A DNA stretch of 64,000 nucleotides from Amycolatopsis mediterranei (GCF_026017845.1 NZ_CP100416.1:1299833-1363832); one strand, 5' to 3'; shown: positions 16,338-24,567, numbered from the stretch's first letter. Numbers and translations: made by a program. Notes: generated by a model from the letters alone, not told the origin.

Positions 16338-17759
16338 GTGGTGACTTCTCCCTCCACTCTCGTTCAGCGGGACATGCTGGACCGGTTCCTGGAATCGGCG
16401 GCCACGCTGAGCACGCCGACGCTCGGCGGGCACGGTGAAGTCACCGCCTGGCTGGCCGAACGGACCGCGCGCGGCAGCTTCACGACCGAGGCGATCCCGT
16501 TCGCCGAGCTGGACGGCTGGTCGTTCGACCCGGACACCGGCGACCTCGGCCACCGCTCCGGCGGCTTCTTCACGATCCGCGGTCTCGACGTGCACGACCC
16601 CGCCGGCGTCGTGCCGGCGTGGACGCAGCCGATCATCCACCAGCCCGAGGTGGGGGTGCTCGGCATCCTGGTCAAGGAGATCGACGGGGTGCTCTGCCTG
16701 CTGATGCAGGCGAAGATGGAGCCGGGCAACGTCAACGTGATCCAGCTTTCCCCGACCGTCCAGGCCACCCGCAGCAACTTCCTGCGCCTCCACGGCGGCG
16801 CGGCGACCAAGTACCTGGAGCACTTCACCGAACCCGGCCGCGGCACCGTGCTCGTCGACGTGCTGCACTCGGAGCAGGGTGGCCGGTTCTTCCGCAAGCG
16901 CAACCGGAACATCATCGTCGAGACCACCGAGGACGTGCCGCTGCACGAGGGCTTCCGGTGGTTCACCCTCGGCCAGGTCCACGAGCTGCTGCGGCAGGAC
17001 AACATGGTCAACATGGACAGCCGCACCGTGCTGGCCTGCCTCCCGATGAACGCCACCGCCCGGCCGCCCGAGCGGCGCGCGGGCGAGCTGGGCCCGGCGG
17101 TCGTCGCGTCCTTCCGGCAGGACCCCGAACCCGCCGGCCTCCAGAACTGGCTCAACCACGTCAAAGGCGACTGCGAGCTCACCGCGGAACTCGCGCCCCT
17201 GCGGTCGGTCGGCCGCTGGCACCGGGACGAGCGGGTGATCGCCCACGAGGAGGGCCGCTACTTCGAGGTCGTCGCGATGTCGGTCACGGCCACCGGCCGC
17301 GAGGTCCGCAGCTGGACCCAGCCGCTCATCGCGCCGTGCGGCACGGGTCTGGTCGCCTTCGTGGCCAGCCGCGCCCGCGGGTACCTGGAAGTGCTGCTGC
17401 AGGCCAGGGTCGAGGCGGGCACGCCCGACATCGTCGAACTGGGCCCGACCGTGCAGTGCATGCCGGACAACTACCTGCACCTGGCGCCGGAACGGCGTCC
17501 CGCGTTCCTGGACCACGTGCGCACGGTGCAGGGGAAGGACGTCAAGTACGACGTCGTCCTCTCGGAGGAAGGCGGCCGGTTCTACCGGGCCGAGAACCGG
17601 TACCGGATCGTGGAGGTCGCCGACGACGTCCGGTTCGCCGCGACCCCGCCGGGCTTCCGCTGGGCCAGCCTCGCCCAGCTGTCGGCGCTCATCCCGCACA
17701 GCGGCTACCTGAACGTCGAAGCGCGCAGCCTGCTGGCCTGCATGCGCGCCCTCTGCTGA
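16338..17759 (+). CDS. NDP-hexose 2,3-dehydratase
   Basis: A 473-residue enzyme of the EvaA/TylX/SpnO family (usually 450-490 residues). It removes water across C2-C3 of NDP-4-keto-6-deoxyglucose, the committed step to 2-deoxy and 2,6-dideoxy sugars. The family's internal duplication is plain: WTQPII...LLMQAK...LSPTVQATRSN in the first half is echoed by WTQPLI...LLQARV...LGPTVQCMPDN in the second. GAAGGAAGG lies eight bases before the GTG at 16338; GTG 16341 is an equally possible start. Its presence shows that at least one of the attached sugars is a deoxysugar. The matching 4,6-dehydratase and 3-ketoreductase are not in this window. Confidence 0.95.
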   Translation: MVTSPSTLVQRDMLDRFLESAATLSTPTLGGHGEVTAWLAERTARGSFTTEAIPFAELDGWSFDPDTGDLGHRSGGFFTIRGLDVHDPAGVVPAWTQPIIHQPEVGVLGILVKEIDGVLCLLMQAKMEPGNVNVIQLSPTVQATRSNFLRLHGGAATKYLEHFTEPGRGTVLVDVLHSEQGGRFFRKRNRNIIVETTEDVPLHEGFRWFTLGQVHELLRQDNMVNMDSRTVLACLPMNATARPPERRAGELGPAVVASFRQDPEPAGLQNWLNHVKGDCELTAELAPLRSVGRWHRDERVIAHEEGRYFEVVAMSVTATGREVRSWTQPLIAPCGTGLVAFVASRARGYLEVLLQARVEAGTPDIVELGPTVQCMPDNYLHLAPERRPAFLDHVRTVQGKDVKYDVVLSEEGGRFYRAENRYRIVEVADDVRFAATPPGFRWASLAQLSALIPHSGYLNVEARSLLACMRALC

Positions 17760-17827
17760 CCCCGGCACGGCACTGCCACGTGAAAAGTGCCCACCTCGCC
17801 GACGCTGCCGACCAGGAGGTCGAACCC

Positions 17828-18808
17828 GTGTTCCCCGAACGGCTCGAACGTGCTGTCTACGGGCTGTACGTCACGCACGCGGTGCAGCTGGCCTGCGCCC
17901 ACGGTGTGTTCGACGCCCTGCTGCCCGCGCCCGCACCGTCCACCGTGGTGGCCGAAAAGCTCGGGCTCGACCGGGAGACCCTCCACCGGATCCTCGTGGT
18001 GCTCGGTGGAGCGGGCCTACTCGAGTCCGCAGTGGACGGCTGGGTGGTGCCCGCCGACCTCCGGCCGTTCGTCGACTCCGGCGCCGAGGACTACCTGGGC
18101 GGGTTCGTCACCCACCTGGTCGAGAGCACGGCCGGGCGGATGGGCGAGGTGGCGGGCTTCCTCGAACGGGGCAAGCCGGACGGCACCCGGCCGTTCGACG
18201 CGCTCTACCACGACGAGGCCGCGACCGAGCGGTTCCTGCAGGCCATGTGGGACCTCAGCCACGGCGTCTCGGCGGAGCTGGCCGCACTGTCCGAATTGGA
18301 CACCGCGACGCACCTGGTCGACGTCGGCGGGGCGAGCGGCCCGTTCGCGGTGGCCGCGCTGCGGGCCGCGCCGTCGCTGACGGCCACGGTGTTCGACCTG
18401 CCGGCGGTCGGCCCCGCCGTCGCCCGCACGCGCGAGCGCTTCGGCCTCGCCGGACGGCTCGGGTTCACGCCCGGTGACTTCTTCCGCGACCGGCTGCCCG
18501 AGGGTGACCGGATCGCGTTCGGCTACATCCTGTCCGACTGGGCCGACGGGACGTGCGCCGAGCTGCTGGCCGCCGCGCGCCGCGCGTGCCGGCCCGGTGG
18601 GCTGGTGCTGATCATGGAGCGGCTGTTCGACGACGACGGCGTCGGCCCGCTCGCCACCGCGGCGATGAACCTCTCCATGCACGTCGAAACCGAAGGCCGG
18701 CACCGCAGCGCCGCGGAATACGTCGAGCTGCTGACAGCGGCCGGCTTCCACGGCTGCGAGGTCCGGCGCGGCACCCGCGACAAGCACCTCGTGCTGGGCC
18801 GGGCGTGA
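17828..18808 (+). CDS. SAM-dependent O-methyltransferase, COMT-like fold
   Basis: A 326-residue methyltransferase with an N-terminal dimerisation/winged-helix region (VYGLYVTHAVQLACAHGVFDALL) and a C-terminal SAM domain (LVDVGGASGPFAVAAL, a variant of DVGGGxG). Small-molecule enzymes such as DnrK and hydroxyneurosporene methyltransferase share this build. The catalytic histidine of plant-type enzymes (HDW) is serine here: ILSDWADGT. The GTG at 17828 was preferred over GTG 17780 because AGGAGGT precedes it by seven bases and the family fold starts there. It follows the dehydratase gene and its stop touches the next ATG. The target could be a sugar or an aromatic aglycone hydroxyl. Confidence 0.88.
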   Translation: MFPERLERAVYGLYVTHAVQLACAHGVFDALLPAPAPSTVVAEKLGLDRETLHRILVVLGGAGLLESAVDGWVVPADLRPFVDSGAEDYLGGFVTHLVESTAGRMGEVAGFLERGKPDGTRPFDALYHDEAATERFLQAMWDLSHGVSAELAALSELDTATHLVDVGGASGPFAVAALRAAPSLTATVFDLPAVGPAVARTRERFGLAGRLGFTPGDFFRDRLPEGDRIAFGYILSDWADGTCAELLAAARRACRPGGLVLIMERLFDDDGVGPLATAAMNLSMHVETEGRHRSAAEYVELLTAAGFHGCEVRRGTRDKHLVLGRA

Positions 18809-19860
18809 TGGCCGCCTTCACCGGGGTCTGCGCGGACATCGTCGCGGCCCAGCGAAGAGCCGGCCGGTTCGCGCTCACCACCGCCGAACGGGACCTTTTC
18901 GGACGGTGGCACGAGGAAGCCGCCGCCGAGCCCACCGAAGCGAACCTGCCGTTGCGGTTGCTGACCCGGCCGTTCAGCCCGCGGCCGATTCCGGAGTACT
19001 ACCGCTACACCAGCCTGCACGTCCACGACTGGTTCCTGGCGGACGCGCCCGACCCGGTGGCGGCCGCGGCCCTGGCGCTGCGGCTCACATTGGCCGACCT
19101 GCTCGACCTCGAGCGCCGGGCGCTGCCGGAGCTGCCGTACCTCGCCGAGCGCGTCGAGCTGCTGACCGGGCTGACCGCGCGCGTCGCCGACCTGCCCGCG
19201 ACCCCGCGCAGCCGGGTGGGGGAGCTGCCGGTGGACGAAACGCGGGCGTTCCTGCTGCTGGGCTGTTCGGGCTTCCCGCAGTCCGACAAGCACGAGGAGC
19301 ACGTGTTCCTCAGGTCCGTGCAGGCCTGTGAGCTGGTGTTCTTCCTGGTCCGGCGGCTCGCCCTGCCGGCCGGGTCGGCGTTCCGGCTGCGTCAGCTCGG
19401 CCTGTTCGCCGACCTGCTCAACGGCATCTTCGAGGTGCTGACCACGCTCACACCGGAGCGGTTCATGTCGTTCCGCGCCGAGACGGGTGACGCCAGCGCC
19501 GTGCAGTCGATGAACTACCACCTGATGGAACTGGTGGTGCACGGCCACGATCCGCGCCGCGAGGAGATCTTCGCGCGCTTCCCGCACTTGTCGTGCCTGC
19601 GCGGCGAACCGCACGTGGAGGTGCAGCCGCTGCGCCGGGTGGTGGCCGGACTGGGCCGTCCCGAGCTGGACGAGCTGTGCGCGGTGGCCGAGCGCGTCCT
19701 GCTCGTCTGGCGCGGCCGGCACTACGGCTTCGCCCGCAAGTACCTGCCCGACAGCAAGGGCTCGGGTGGCACCGACGGCTGGGCGTACCTGAAGCGGTTC
19801 GTGACGAAGAACGCGCCGCCGGTGCCGGAAGTCGACCTCGCGGCGTTCGCTTGCCTGTGA
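18808..19860 (+). CDS. Tryptophan 2,3-dioxygenase superfamily heme enzyme with N-terminal extension
   Basis: A 350-residue protein. Residues from about 158 on align by eye with tryptophan 2,3-dioxygenase: KHEEHVFLRSVQACELVFFL matches the HDEMLFIIQHQTSELW region (His162 at the distal-pocket position). LTTLTPERFMSFR and ASAVQSMNYHLME match the FR and FQS segments, and WRGRHYGFARKYL with SGGTDGWAYLKR matches the heme-ligand region, with His305 as axial ligand. Relatives in antibiotic clusters (PrnB, MarE) show the fold oxidises tryptophan derivatives in different ways. The first 150 residues are longer than in catabolic enzymes. The ATG overlaps the preceding stop by one base. It suggests a tryptophan- or indole-derived unit in the product. 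Confidence 0.82.
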   Translation: MAAFTGVCADIVAAQRRAGRFALTTAERDLFGRWHEEAAAEPTEANLPLRLLTRPFSPRPIPEYYRYTSLHVHDWFLADAPDPVAAAALALRLTLADLLDLERRALPELPYLAERVELLTGLTARVADLPATPRSRVGELPVDETRAFLLLGCSGFPQSDKHEEHVFLRSVQACELVFFLVRRLALPAGSAFRLRQLGLFADLLNGIFEVLTTLTPERFMSFRAETGDASAVQSMNYHLMELVVHGHDPRREEIFARFPHLSCLRGEPHVEVQPLRRVVAGLGRPELDELCAVAERVLLVWRGRHYGFARKYLPDSKGSGGTDGWAYLKRFVTKNAPPVPEVDLAAFACL

Positions 19861-19903
19861 CCGGTTTCCGGCCTTGCGCGGCCCGGTCCGGCCACGGCCG
19901 GTA

Positions 19904-19949
19904 CCCGACCGGAGGGGCCGGCTCGGGCGAGCCGGCCCCTCCGGTCGGG
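19904..19949. terminator. Hairpin with 22-bp perfect stem
   Basis: Two exact 22-base reverse-complement arms (19904-19925 and 19928-19949) lie between the convergent dioxygenase-like gene and the small membrane protein gene. This is a strong bidirectional terminator candidate without a U-tract. Confidence 0.75.
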
Positions 19950-19959
19950 CGGAGCGCGG

Positions 19960-20175
19960 TCAGCGGCCCCGGCGCATCCGGATGCTCGCGGCCACCCAGA
20001 TGAACAGCACCAGCACGACGATCGCGGCCCCGATGCCGATCAGCGCGCCCGAGTCGACCGCGCCGGTCACGTAGAGGATCACCCAGACCAGGGCGAGCGG
20101 CATCGCGGAGCCCAGAACGGCGCCTGCGGGAAAGCGCTTGGCGGGTGTGGTGCCCTCGCGCCGGGGATTGCTCAT
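19960..20175 (-). CDS. Small two-helix membrane protein
   Basis: A 71-residue protein with a basic N terminus (MSNPRREGTTPAKRF), two hydrophobic helices (AMPLALVWVILYVTGAV and IGIGAAIVVLVLFIWVAAS) and a basic tail (RMRRGR). The ATG is preceded by GGAGTG. It matches the style of small DUF-type actinobacterial membrane proteins; no function can be assigned. It is convergent with the dioxygenase-like gene and divergent from glycosyltransferase 6. Confidence 0.65.
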   Translation of the reverse strand: MSNPRREGTTPAKRFPAGAVLGSAMPLALVWVILYVTGAVDSGALIGIGAAIVVLVLFIWVAASIRMRRGR

Positions 20176-20224
20176 GGTGCACTCCTTCTTCGTTTTCGGG
20201 GGTTCGGGTGGCGGAGCCCCCGGC

Positions 20225-20241
20225 CCGGGGCGAAGCCCCGG
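20225..20241. promoter_or_regulatory. Short hairpin in the 20176-20408 gap
   Basis: CCGGGGC-GAA-GCCCCGG is a 7-bp stem with a three-base loop between the divergent small membrane gene and glycosyltransferase 6. It could be an attenuator or an operator. The rest of this 233-bp gap shows no gene. Confidence 0.35.
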
Positions 20242-20408
20242 TTGTCACAGGGAATTCACTGGATCTGCCGGACGTCCGGGTGGGGATCATCCTGCCCCGG
20301 CTCCGAACCGGACGGCAACCGCGCGCCACCCGTTCTGGACGCCGGTTCGAGCGGCCACCCCGACGCTCGGAGCGCTGTCGGCGGCCGGGATCGGAGGATG
20401 AACGTCAC

Positions 20409-21578
20409 GTGCGCGTGCTGATCACGACGTGGAACTGGAACACCCTCTACTTTCCGCTGGTGCCACTGGCCTGGTCCCTGCGGGCGCAGGGCCACGAGGT
20501 CGTGGTCGCCACCCAGCCGGGACTCGCCGGTACCGTGCTGCGTTCGGGCCTGCCCGCCGCCGCGGTGGGCGAGAGCGTCGACGCCGGCGCGATGATGGGC
20601 GGCTTCCTGCGCCGGCTCGCCGACGCCGAAGGCGTGAACCCGCCGCACTGGCGCGACATGCACCGCCACGGCACCCAGAACTGCCGGCTCGGCGTGGCCG
20701 CGTGCTGGACCATGATGGACGGCCTGCTGGACTTCGCCCGGCGCTGGCGCCCGGACGTGGTGCTGTACGAGGCCTGGACCTACGCGGGCCCGATGGTGGC
20801 CGACCTGCTGGGCGTGCCCGCGATCCGGCACACCTGGGGCATCGACTACGCCGGGCTGTTCCGGGAGTTCGAAGCCGAAGCGCTCGCCGAGGTGCGGGCG
20901 CACTGGGGCCTCGACGAGGTCCCGTCGCTCGCTGCCGTCAGCGTCGACCCCTGCCCGCCGCAACTGCAGATCGCGTCGCCGGGCTCCCGCCTCCTGATGC
21001 AGTACGTGCCGTACAACGGCCCCGGAGTGCTGCCGGACTGGCTCCACGAGCCGAGCCCGCGCAAGCGCGTCTGCGTCTCCTGGGGGACGTCGTCGGGCCG
21101 GTTCGACCGCAAGATGGTGGTGACCGGCCAGGTGGTCCGCGCGGTCGCCGGGCTCGACGTCGAGGTCGTCGCCGCGGTGACCGCCGCGGACGCCGACCTG
21201 ATCGGCGAGCTGCCCGCCAACGTCCGGGTGGTGTCCGGGGTCCCGTTCAACGCCCTGCTGCCGCGGTGCGACCTGGTGATCTCGCACGCCGGGCTCGGCA
21301 CGGTGATGACCGCACTGGCGTCCGGCACCCCGCAGCTGCTGGTGCCCCAGATGACCGACACCGCGCTCAACGCCGAACTCCTGGCGGAGAACGGCTGTGG
21401 CGAGTTCGTGCTGCCCTCGGACGCGACCGACGAGGTCCTGCGCGAGAAGGCCGCCCGGATGCTCGGCGACCCGGCCTTCTCGGCGGCGACCGCGAGCGTG
21501 CGCGACGCGATGCGGCAGCTGCCGACGCCCAACGAGATGGCTGCCCACCTGACCTCCCTGACCTCTTCCATGGTCTGA
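20409..21578 (+). CDS. GT1-family glycosyltransferase 6
   Basis: A 389-residue glycosyltransferase of the same family as the five near the left edge, closest to number 5: MRVLITTWNWNTLYFPLVP, MMGGFLRRL, SVDPCPPQLQ and YVPYNGPGVLP match it, and the donor loop is SHAGLGTVMTA. The GTG start has GGAGG about eleven bases upstream. It stands alone behind its own 233-bp upstream region, away from the main glycosyltransferase operon. Six transferases imply a product with several sugars or one long chain. Confidence 0.93.
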   Translation: MRVLITTWNWNTLYFPLVPLAWSLRAQGHEVVVATQPGLAGTVLRSGLPAAAVGESVDAGAMMGGFLRRLADAEGVNPPHWRDMHRHGTQNCRLGVAACWTMMDGLLDFARRWRPDVVLYEAWTYAGPMVADLLGVPAIRHTWGIDYAGLFREFEAEALAEVRAHWGLDEVPSLAAVSVDPCPPQLQIASPGSRLLMQYVPYNGPGVLPDWLHEPSPRKRVCVSWGTSSGRFDRKMVVTGQVVRAVAGLDVEVVAAVTAADADLIGELPANVRVVSGVPFNALLPRCDLVISHAGLGTVMTALASGTPQLLVPQMTDTALNAELLAENGCGEFVLPSDATDEVLREKAARMLGDPAFSAATASVRDAMRQLPTPNEMAAHLTSLTSSMV

Positions 21579-21593
21579 ACCACTTTCCGGGAA

Positions 21594-21639
21594 GGTGCCG
21601 GTCACGGCTTGCTGGGGGGAGAAGCGCGTGACCGGCACC
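21594..21639. terminator. Hairpin with 13-bp stem and 20-base loop
   Basis: GGTGCCGGTCACG and CGTGACCGGCACC flank a 20-base loop between the convergent glycosyltransferase 6 and Neocarzinostatin-family genes. It is a likely shared terminator. Confidence 0.6.
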
Positions 21640-21653
21640 GGGCTCACGGCGGG

Positions 21654-22103
21654 TCAGCCGAACGTGATCGAGACGCCGGCGCCCTCGGTACCGGTGTTGC
21701 TGGTGTCGGCGGAAGCGATCACGCAGTGCGCGGTCGCGCAGTCCACGGTGGTCCCGGCCGCGCCGGTGCTGAGATCGACCGCCTGGAACGCCTGGTGCAC
21801 GGTCAGCTTCGCGGCCAGCGTGCCGTCGGCGCCGGCGACGGTCGCCACCAGCGCCGCCTTGTCGCACGCCCGGCCGGCCGGCTGGGCGGCGTCGCACTCC
21901 AGCAGGACGATCGTCGAGCCGGCGGTGTAGCCGGTTCCGGACACGTCCACGACCTGCCCGTCGGCGAGGTCGCTGCTCGGGCTCGCGGCCAGCGCCGGGG
22001 CCGCGGGCGCGGCCGAGGCCGTGGCGGCTCCGGTGCAGGCGAGGGCCACGGCGAACCCGGCGGCCACGACCGCTTTCGTTCCGATCGGGGTGCGAGCGGA
22101 CAT
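21654..22103 (-). CDS. Secreted Neocarzinostatin-family (enediyne apoprotein-like) protein
   Basis: A 149-residue exported protein. A signal peptide (about residues 1-33, ending ATASAA) precedes an Ig-like beta-sandwich: LADGQVVDVSGTGYTAGSTIVLLEC matches the start of the macromomycin and neocarzinostatin apoproteins. The two disulphide pairs of that family are present with the right spacing: two Cys ten residues apart (CDAAQPAGRAC) and two five apart (CATAHC). The ending GAGVSITFG also fits. In enediyne producers this fold binds and protects the drug and carries it out of the cell. Family members also occur without an enediyne, so carrier or resistance function is inference. The ATG at 22103 follows GGAGGG. 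Confidence 0.88.
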   Translation of the reverse strand: MSARTPIGTKAVVAAGFAVALACTGAATASAAPAAPALAASPSSDLADGQVVDVSGTGYTAGSTIVLLECDAAQPAGRACDKAALVATVAGADGTLAAKLTVHQAFQAVDLSTGAAGTTVDCATAHCVIASADTSNTGTEGAGVSITFG

Positions 22104-22320
22104 GAAGTGGTTCCCTCCGGATGGTTCGGCGATGCGGACGAGGTCGATTCTGTCCCGGTGCGCGCGGATCTTGCGAGGTGCTAACGATCGACTTCCCAGG
22201 TCCTTCGACCGGACGACGCCCGCGGTCGCACGGTCGACCCACCCGCGGTCGACCAGGACTCCAACGAGCCCGCATACCTTGCTCACGACGTGCACCGCGC
22301 TGGTTGACGGGGGGAGATCC

Positions 22321-23787
22321 GTGGGGAAGGACAACGCGAAGCGATCGGCACTCGCGTCCGTGCTCGAGGTGGCGTCGTCGCTGCTCGGCGAGCCGGTCGC
22401 CCCCGGCGACAACCTGTTCGACCTCGGCGCGACCTCGCTCGTCGCGATCAAGCTGGCCAACCGGCTTTCGGTGCGCCACGACGTCGACGTCCCCGCGGCC
22501 CGGGTGCTGCGCGCGCAGACGCCGGCGGCGATCGCGGCGGTCGTCGACGCCCTGCCCGTCCGGGAATCGGCCGGGACCGCCGAAGGCCGGTGGGACTACG
22601 GGCTGCCCCTGAGCCAGTTCATGGCCTACCGGGTCGCGTTGGACGACCCGCGCGACGACGCCCACCTGCTGCGCCGGCTGTACTGGCTGGAGGGCGAGCT
22701 CGACACCGGTGCGCTGGCCGGCGCCCTCGACGTCGTCACGTCCTGGCACGACGCACTGCGCACGCGCATCCTCGCCGGCCCGCGGCCGGTGGTGGACCCG
22801 CCCGGCTCGGTGGGCCCGGTGTGCACCGTCGGGACCGGCACGGCCGCCGACGCCCGCCGGTTCCTGCTCCGCGATTTCGACCTGGCGAACGAGATCCCGA
22901 TCCGGGCCCGGCTCGCCGAGCTCGGCGACCGCCGCTTCCTGCTCGCGATTTCGGTGCACCACACCGCCTACGACGGCTGGTCGGAGCAGATCCTGCTGCG
23001 GGACCTCGCCACCGCCTACACCGCGCTGGCCGCCGGGGAACCGCCCGCCGAGCGACCGCCGACCTCGTACTACCGCGCCATCGCCGTCCAGGAAAGCCGT
23101 CAGGCCGCCGAGCTCCGCGGGGCTCGGCGCTATTGGCGGGAGCAGCTGGCCGGCGCCACGGCCTTGCCGTTCGGCGGCGCCCGGGACGACGTCGGTCCGG
23201 GCGTCGCCGTCCCGGTGCCCCTTCCCGGCGGGCGGAGCGCCACCGCCGCGGAACTGCTGGCCGCGTACGCCGGCGCGCTGCACGACGTCACCGGCGCTCG
23301 TGACGTCCTGGTCAACGTGCCGGTGGCCGGGCGCTCGGTGCCCGAGGTCGAGAACGTCATCGGCTGTTTCCCGTGGGCGGCGGCCGTGCGGTTCCCGGAC
23401 GCCGCCGCGCCGGCAGGCGAACTGGTCGAGACCGCGGCGGAGCGGCTGCGGGCCGCCCTCGCGTCCCCGCCGATGCCGATCAGCGCCTTTTACCAGCCGC
23501 CGGCCGGTGTGCCGCGATCTCCGTTGCTGCAGGCCACTTTCGAGTTCCACGTCTACGCGGTGGCGAAGTTCGGCCTCCCCGGCGTGCGGTGCACGGGCCG
23601 GGAACGGCTGAGCGCGGCGAAGACGTGGCACGACGTCGCGCTGGAGGTCTGGCCGGAGCCCGAGGCCCGCGCCCAGCTGCGGTACCGCACGGACGTGCTG
23701 AGCGACGGCGAGGCCCGGCGGCTTGCCACGGCGTGGACAAGACGGCTGCAGCGGCGCGACCTCGGTGTCGGCGCGGCCGCGCACTGA
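22321..23787 (+). CDS. Nonribosomal peptide synthetase, PCP-C
   Basis: A 488-residue two-domain synthetase without an adenylation domain. The carrier domain comes first (NLFDLGATSLVAIKL, phosphopantetheine Ser39). A condensation domain follows with an intact HHTAYDGW at residue 213 and later EVENVIGCFPW, like the NVIGCF-type segment of condensation domains. The carrier must be loaded in trans by one of the cluster's adenylation domains or one outside. The GTG follows GGGGGGAG. It is divergent from the Neocarzinostatin-family gene across a 217-bp promoter region, and starts the operon that continues with the thioesterase and A-PCP genes. Confidence 0.92.
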   Translation: MGKDNAKRSALASVLEVASSLLGEPVAPGDNLFDLGATSLVAIKLANRLSVRHDVDVPAARVLRAQTPAAIAAVVDALPVRESAGTAEGRWDYGLPLSQFMAYRVALDDPRDDAHLLRRLYWLEGELDTGALAGALDVVTSWHDALRTRILAGPRPVVDPPGSVGPVCTVGTGTAADARRFLLRDFDLANEIPIRARLAELGDRRFLLAISVHHTAYDGWSEQILLRDLATAYTALAAGEPPAERPPTSYYRAIAVQESRQAAELRGARRYWREQLAGATALPFGGARDDVGPGVAVPVPLPGGRSATAAELLAAYAGALHDVTGARDVLVNVPVAGRSVPEVENVIGCFPWAAAVRFPDAAAPAGELVETAAERLRAALASPPMPISAFYQPPAGVPRSPLLQATFEFHVYAVAKFGLPGVRCTGRERLSAAKTWHDVALEVWPEPEARAQLRYRTDVLSDGEARRLATAWTRRLQRRDLGVGAAAH

Positions 23788-23835
23788 GCCGCCGACGGCG
23801 TCCGTCCCGTTCCGGAACCGACAGGAGAGGTGCAC

Positions 23836-24567
23836 ATGCCCGGTACGAGCATCGCGCGCTGGACGCGGCCGGCGCAGCCGCGGGCCCGGCTGGTCTGCCT
23901 GCCGTGGGCGGGTGGCGGGGCCGGGCCGTTCCGCGAGTGGCGGCACCTGGTGCCCCCAGACACCGAACTGCTGGCCGTGCGCTGGCCCGGCCGCGAAAGC
24001 CGGCTCGACGACCCGCCGCCCGCCGATCTGGCCGCGGCGGTTTCGGGCCTCGCGGACGACCTGCACGCCCTGCCCGATCTGCCGACGGTCCTGTTCGGAC
24101 ACTGTTCGGGCGGCCTGCTCGCCTTCGAGCTGGTCCGCGAGCTGCGGCGGCGCGGCGGGGAACTGCCCGGACGGCTCGTGGTCGCCTCCTGCGAAGCGCC
24201 CGGGCGGCTGACCGGCCCCCGCCCGATCGGCGACCTCCGCACCGAGCTCGCCGGCAACGGCGTCACCGATCCGCGGATCCTGGGCGATCCGGACCTGCTC
24301 GCCGTGCTCGCGCCGCCGGTGCTCGCCGACCTCGCGCTCAGCCGGTCCTATGCGTACGAGAGCGAGCCGCCGCTACCGGTGCCGGTCACCGTCGTGGCCA
24401 CCGAGGAGGACCTGGCGGCCACGCCGGCGCGGTGGACGGACTGGCAGCGCGAGACGACCCGGCCGCTGCGGCTGGCCGGCGTCCGCGCGCGGCAGCTCTT
24501 CCCGAACGGGGCCTGGTCCGAGCTGGCCGGCCTGGTGTCCGAGGAGCTCCCGTGCCCGCGACGGTGA
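23836..24567 (+). CDS. Type II-like thioesterase with altered catalytic residues
   Basis: A 243-residue alpha/beta-hydrolase of the type II thioesterase family that normally frees mis-primed acyl groups from carrier proteins. It begins RLVCLPWAGGGAGPFREW and has LLAVRWPGRESRLDDPP, both diagnostic. The nucleophile elbow is FGHCSGG, so the usual serine (GHSxG) is Cys90. The C-terminal histidine segment (usually GGHFF) reads NGAWS, so no His is visible there. The ATG at 23836 is chosen because GGAGAGG lies just upstream; GTG 23830 would overlap that site. Its end overlaps the A-PCP gene by 16 bases. It may be impaired, or may have a different chemistry. Confidence 0.85.
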   Translation: MPGTSIARWTRPAQPRARLVCLPWAGGGAGPFREWRHLVPPDTELLAVRWPGRESRLDDPPPADLAAAVSGLADDLHALPDLPTVLFGHCSGGLLAFELVRELRRRGGELPGRLVVASCEAPGRLTGPRPIGDLRTELAGNGVTDPRILGDPDLLAVLAPPVLADLALSRSYAYESEPPLPVPVTVVATEEDLAATPARWTDWQRETTRPLRLAGVRARQLFPNGAWSELAGLVSEELPCPRR

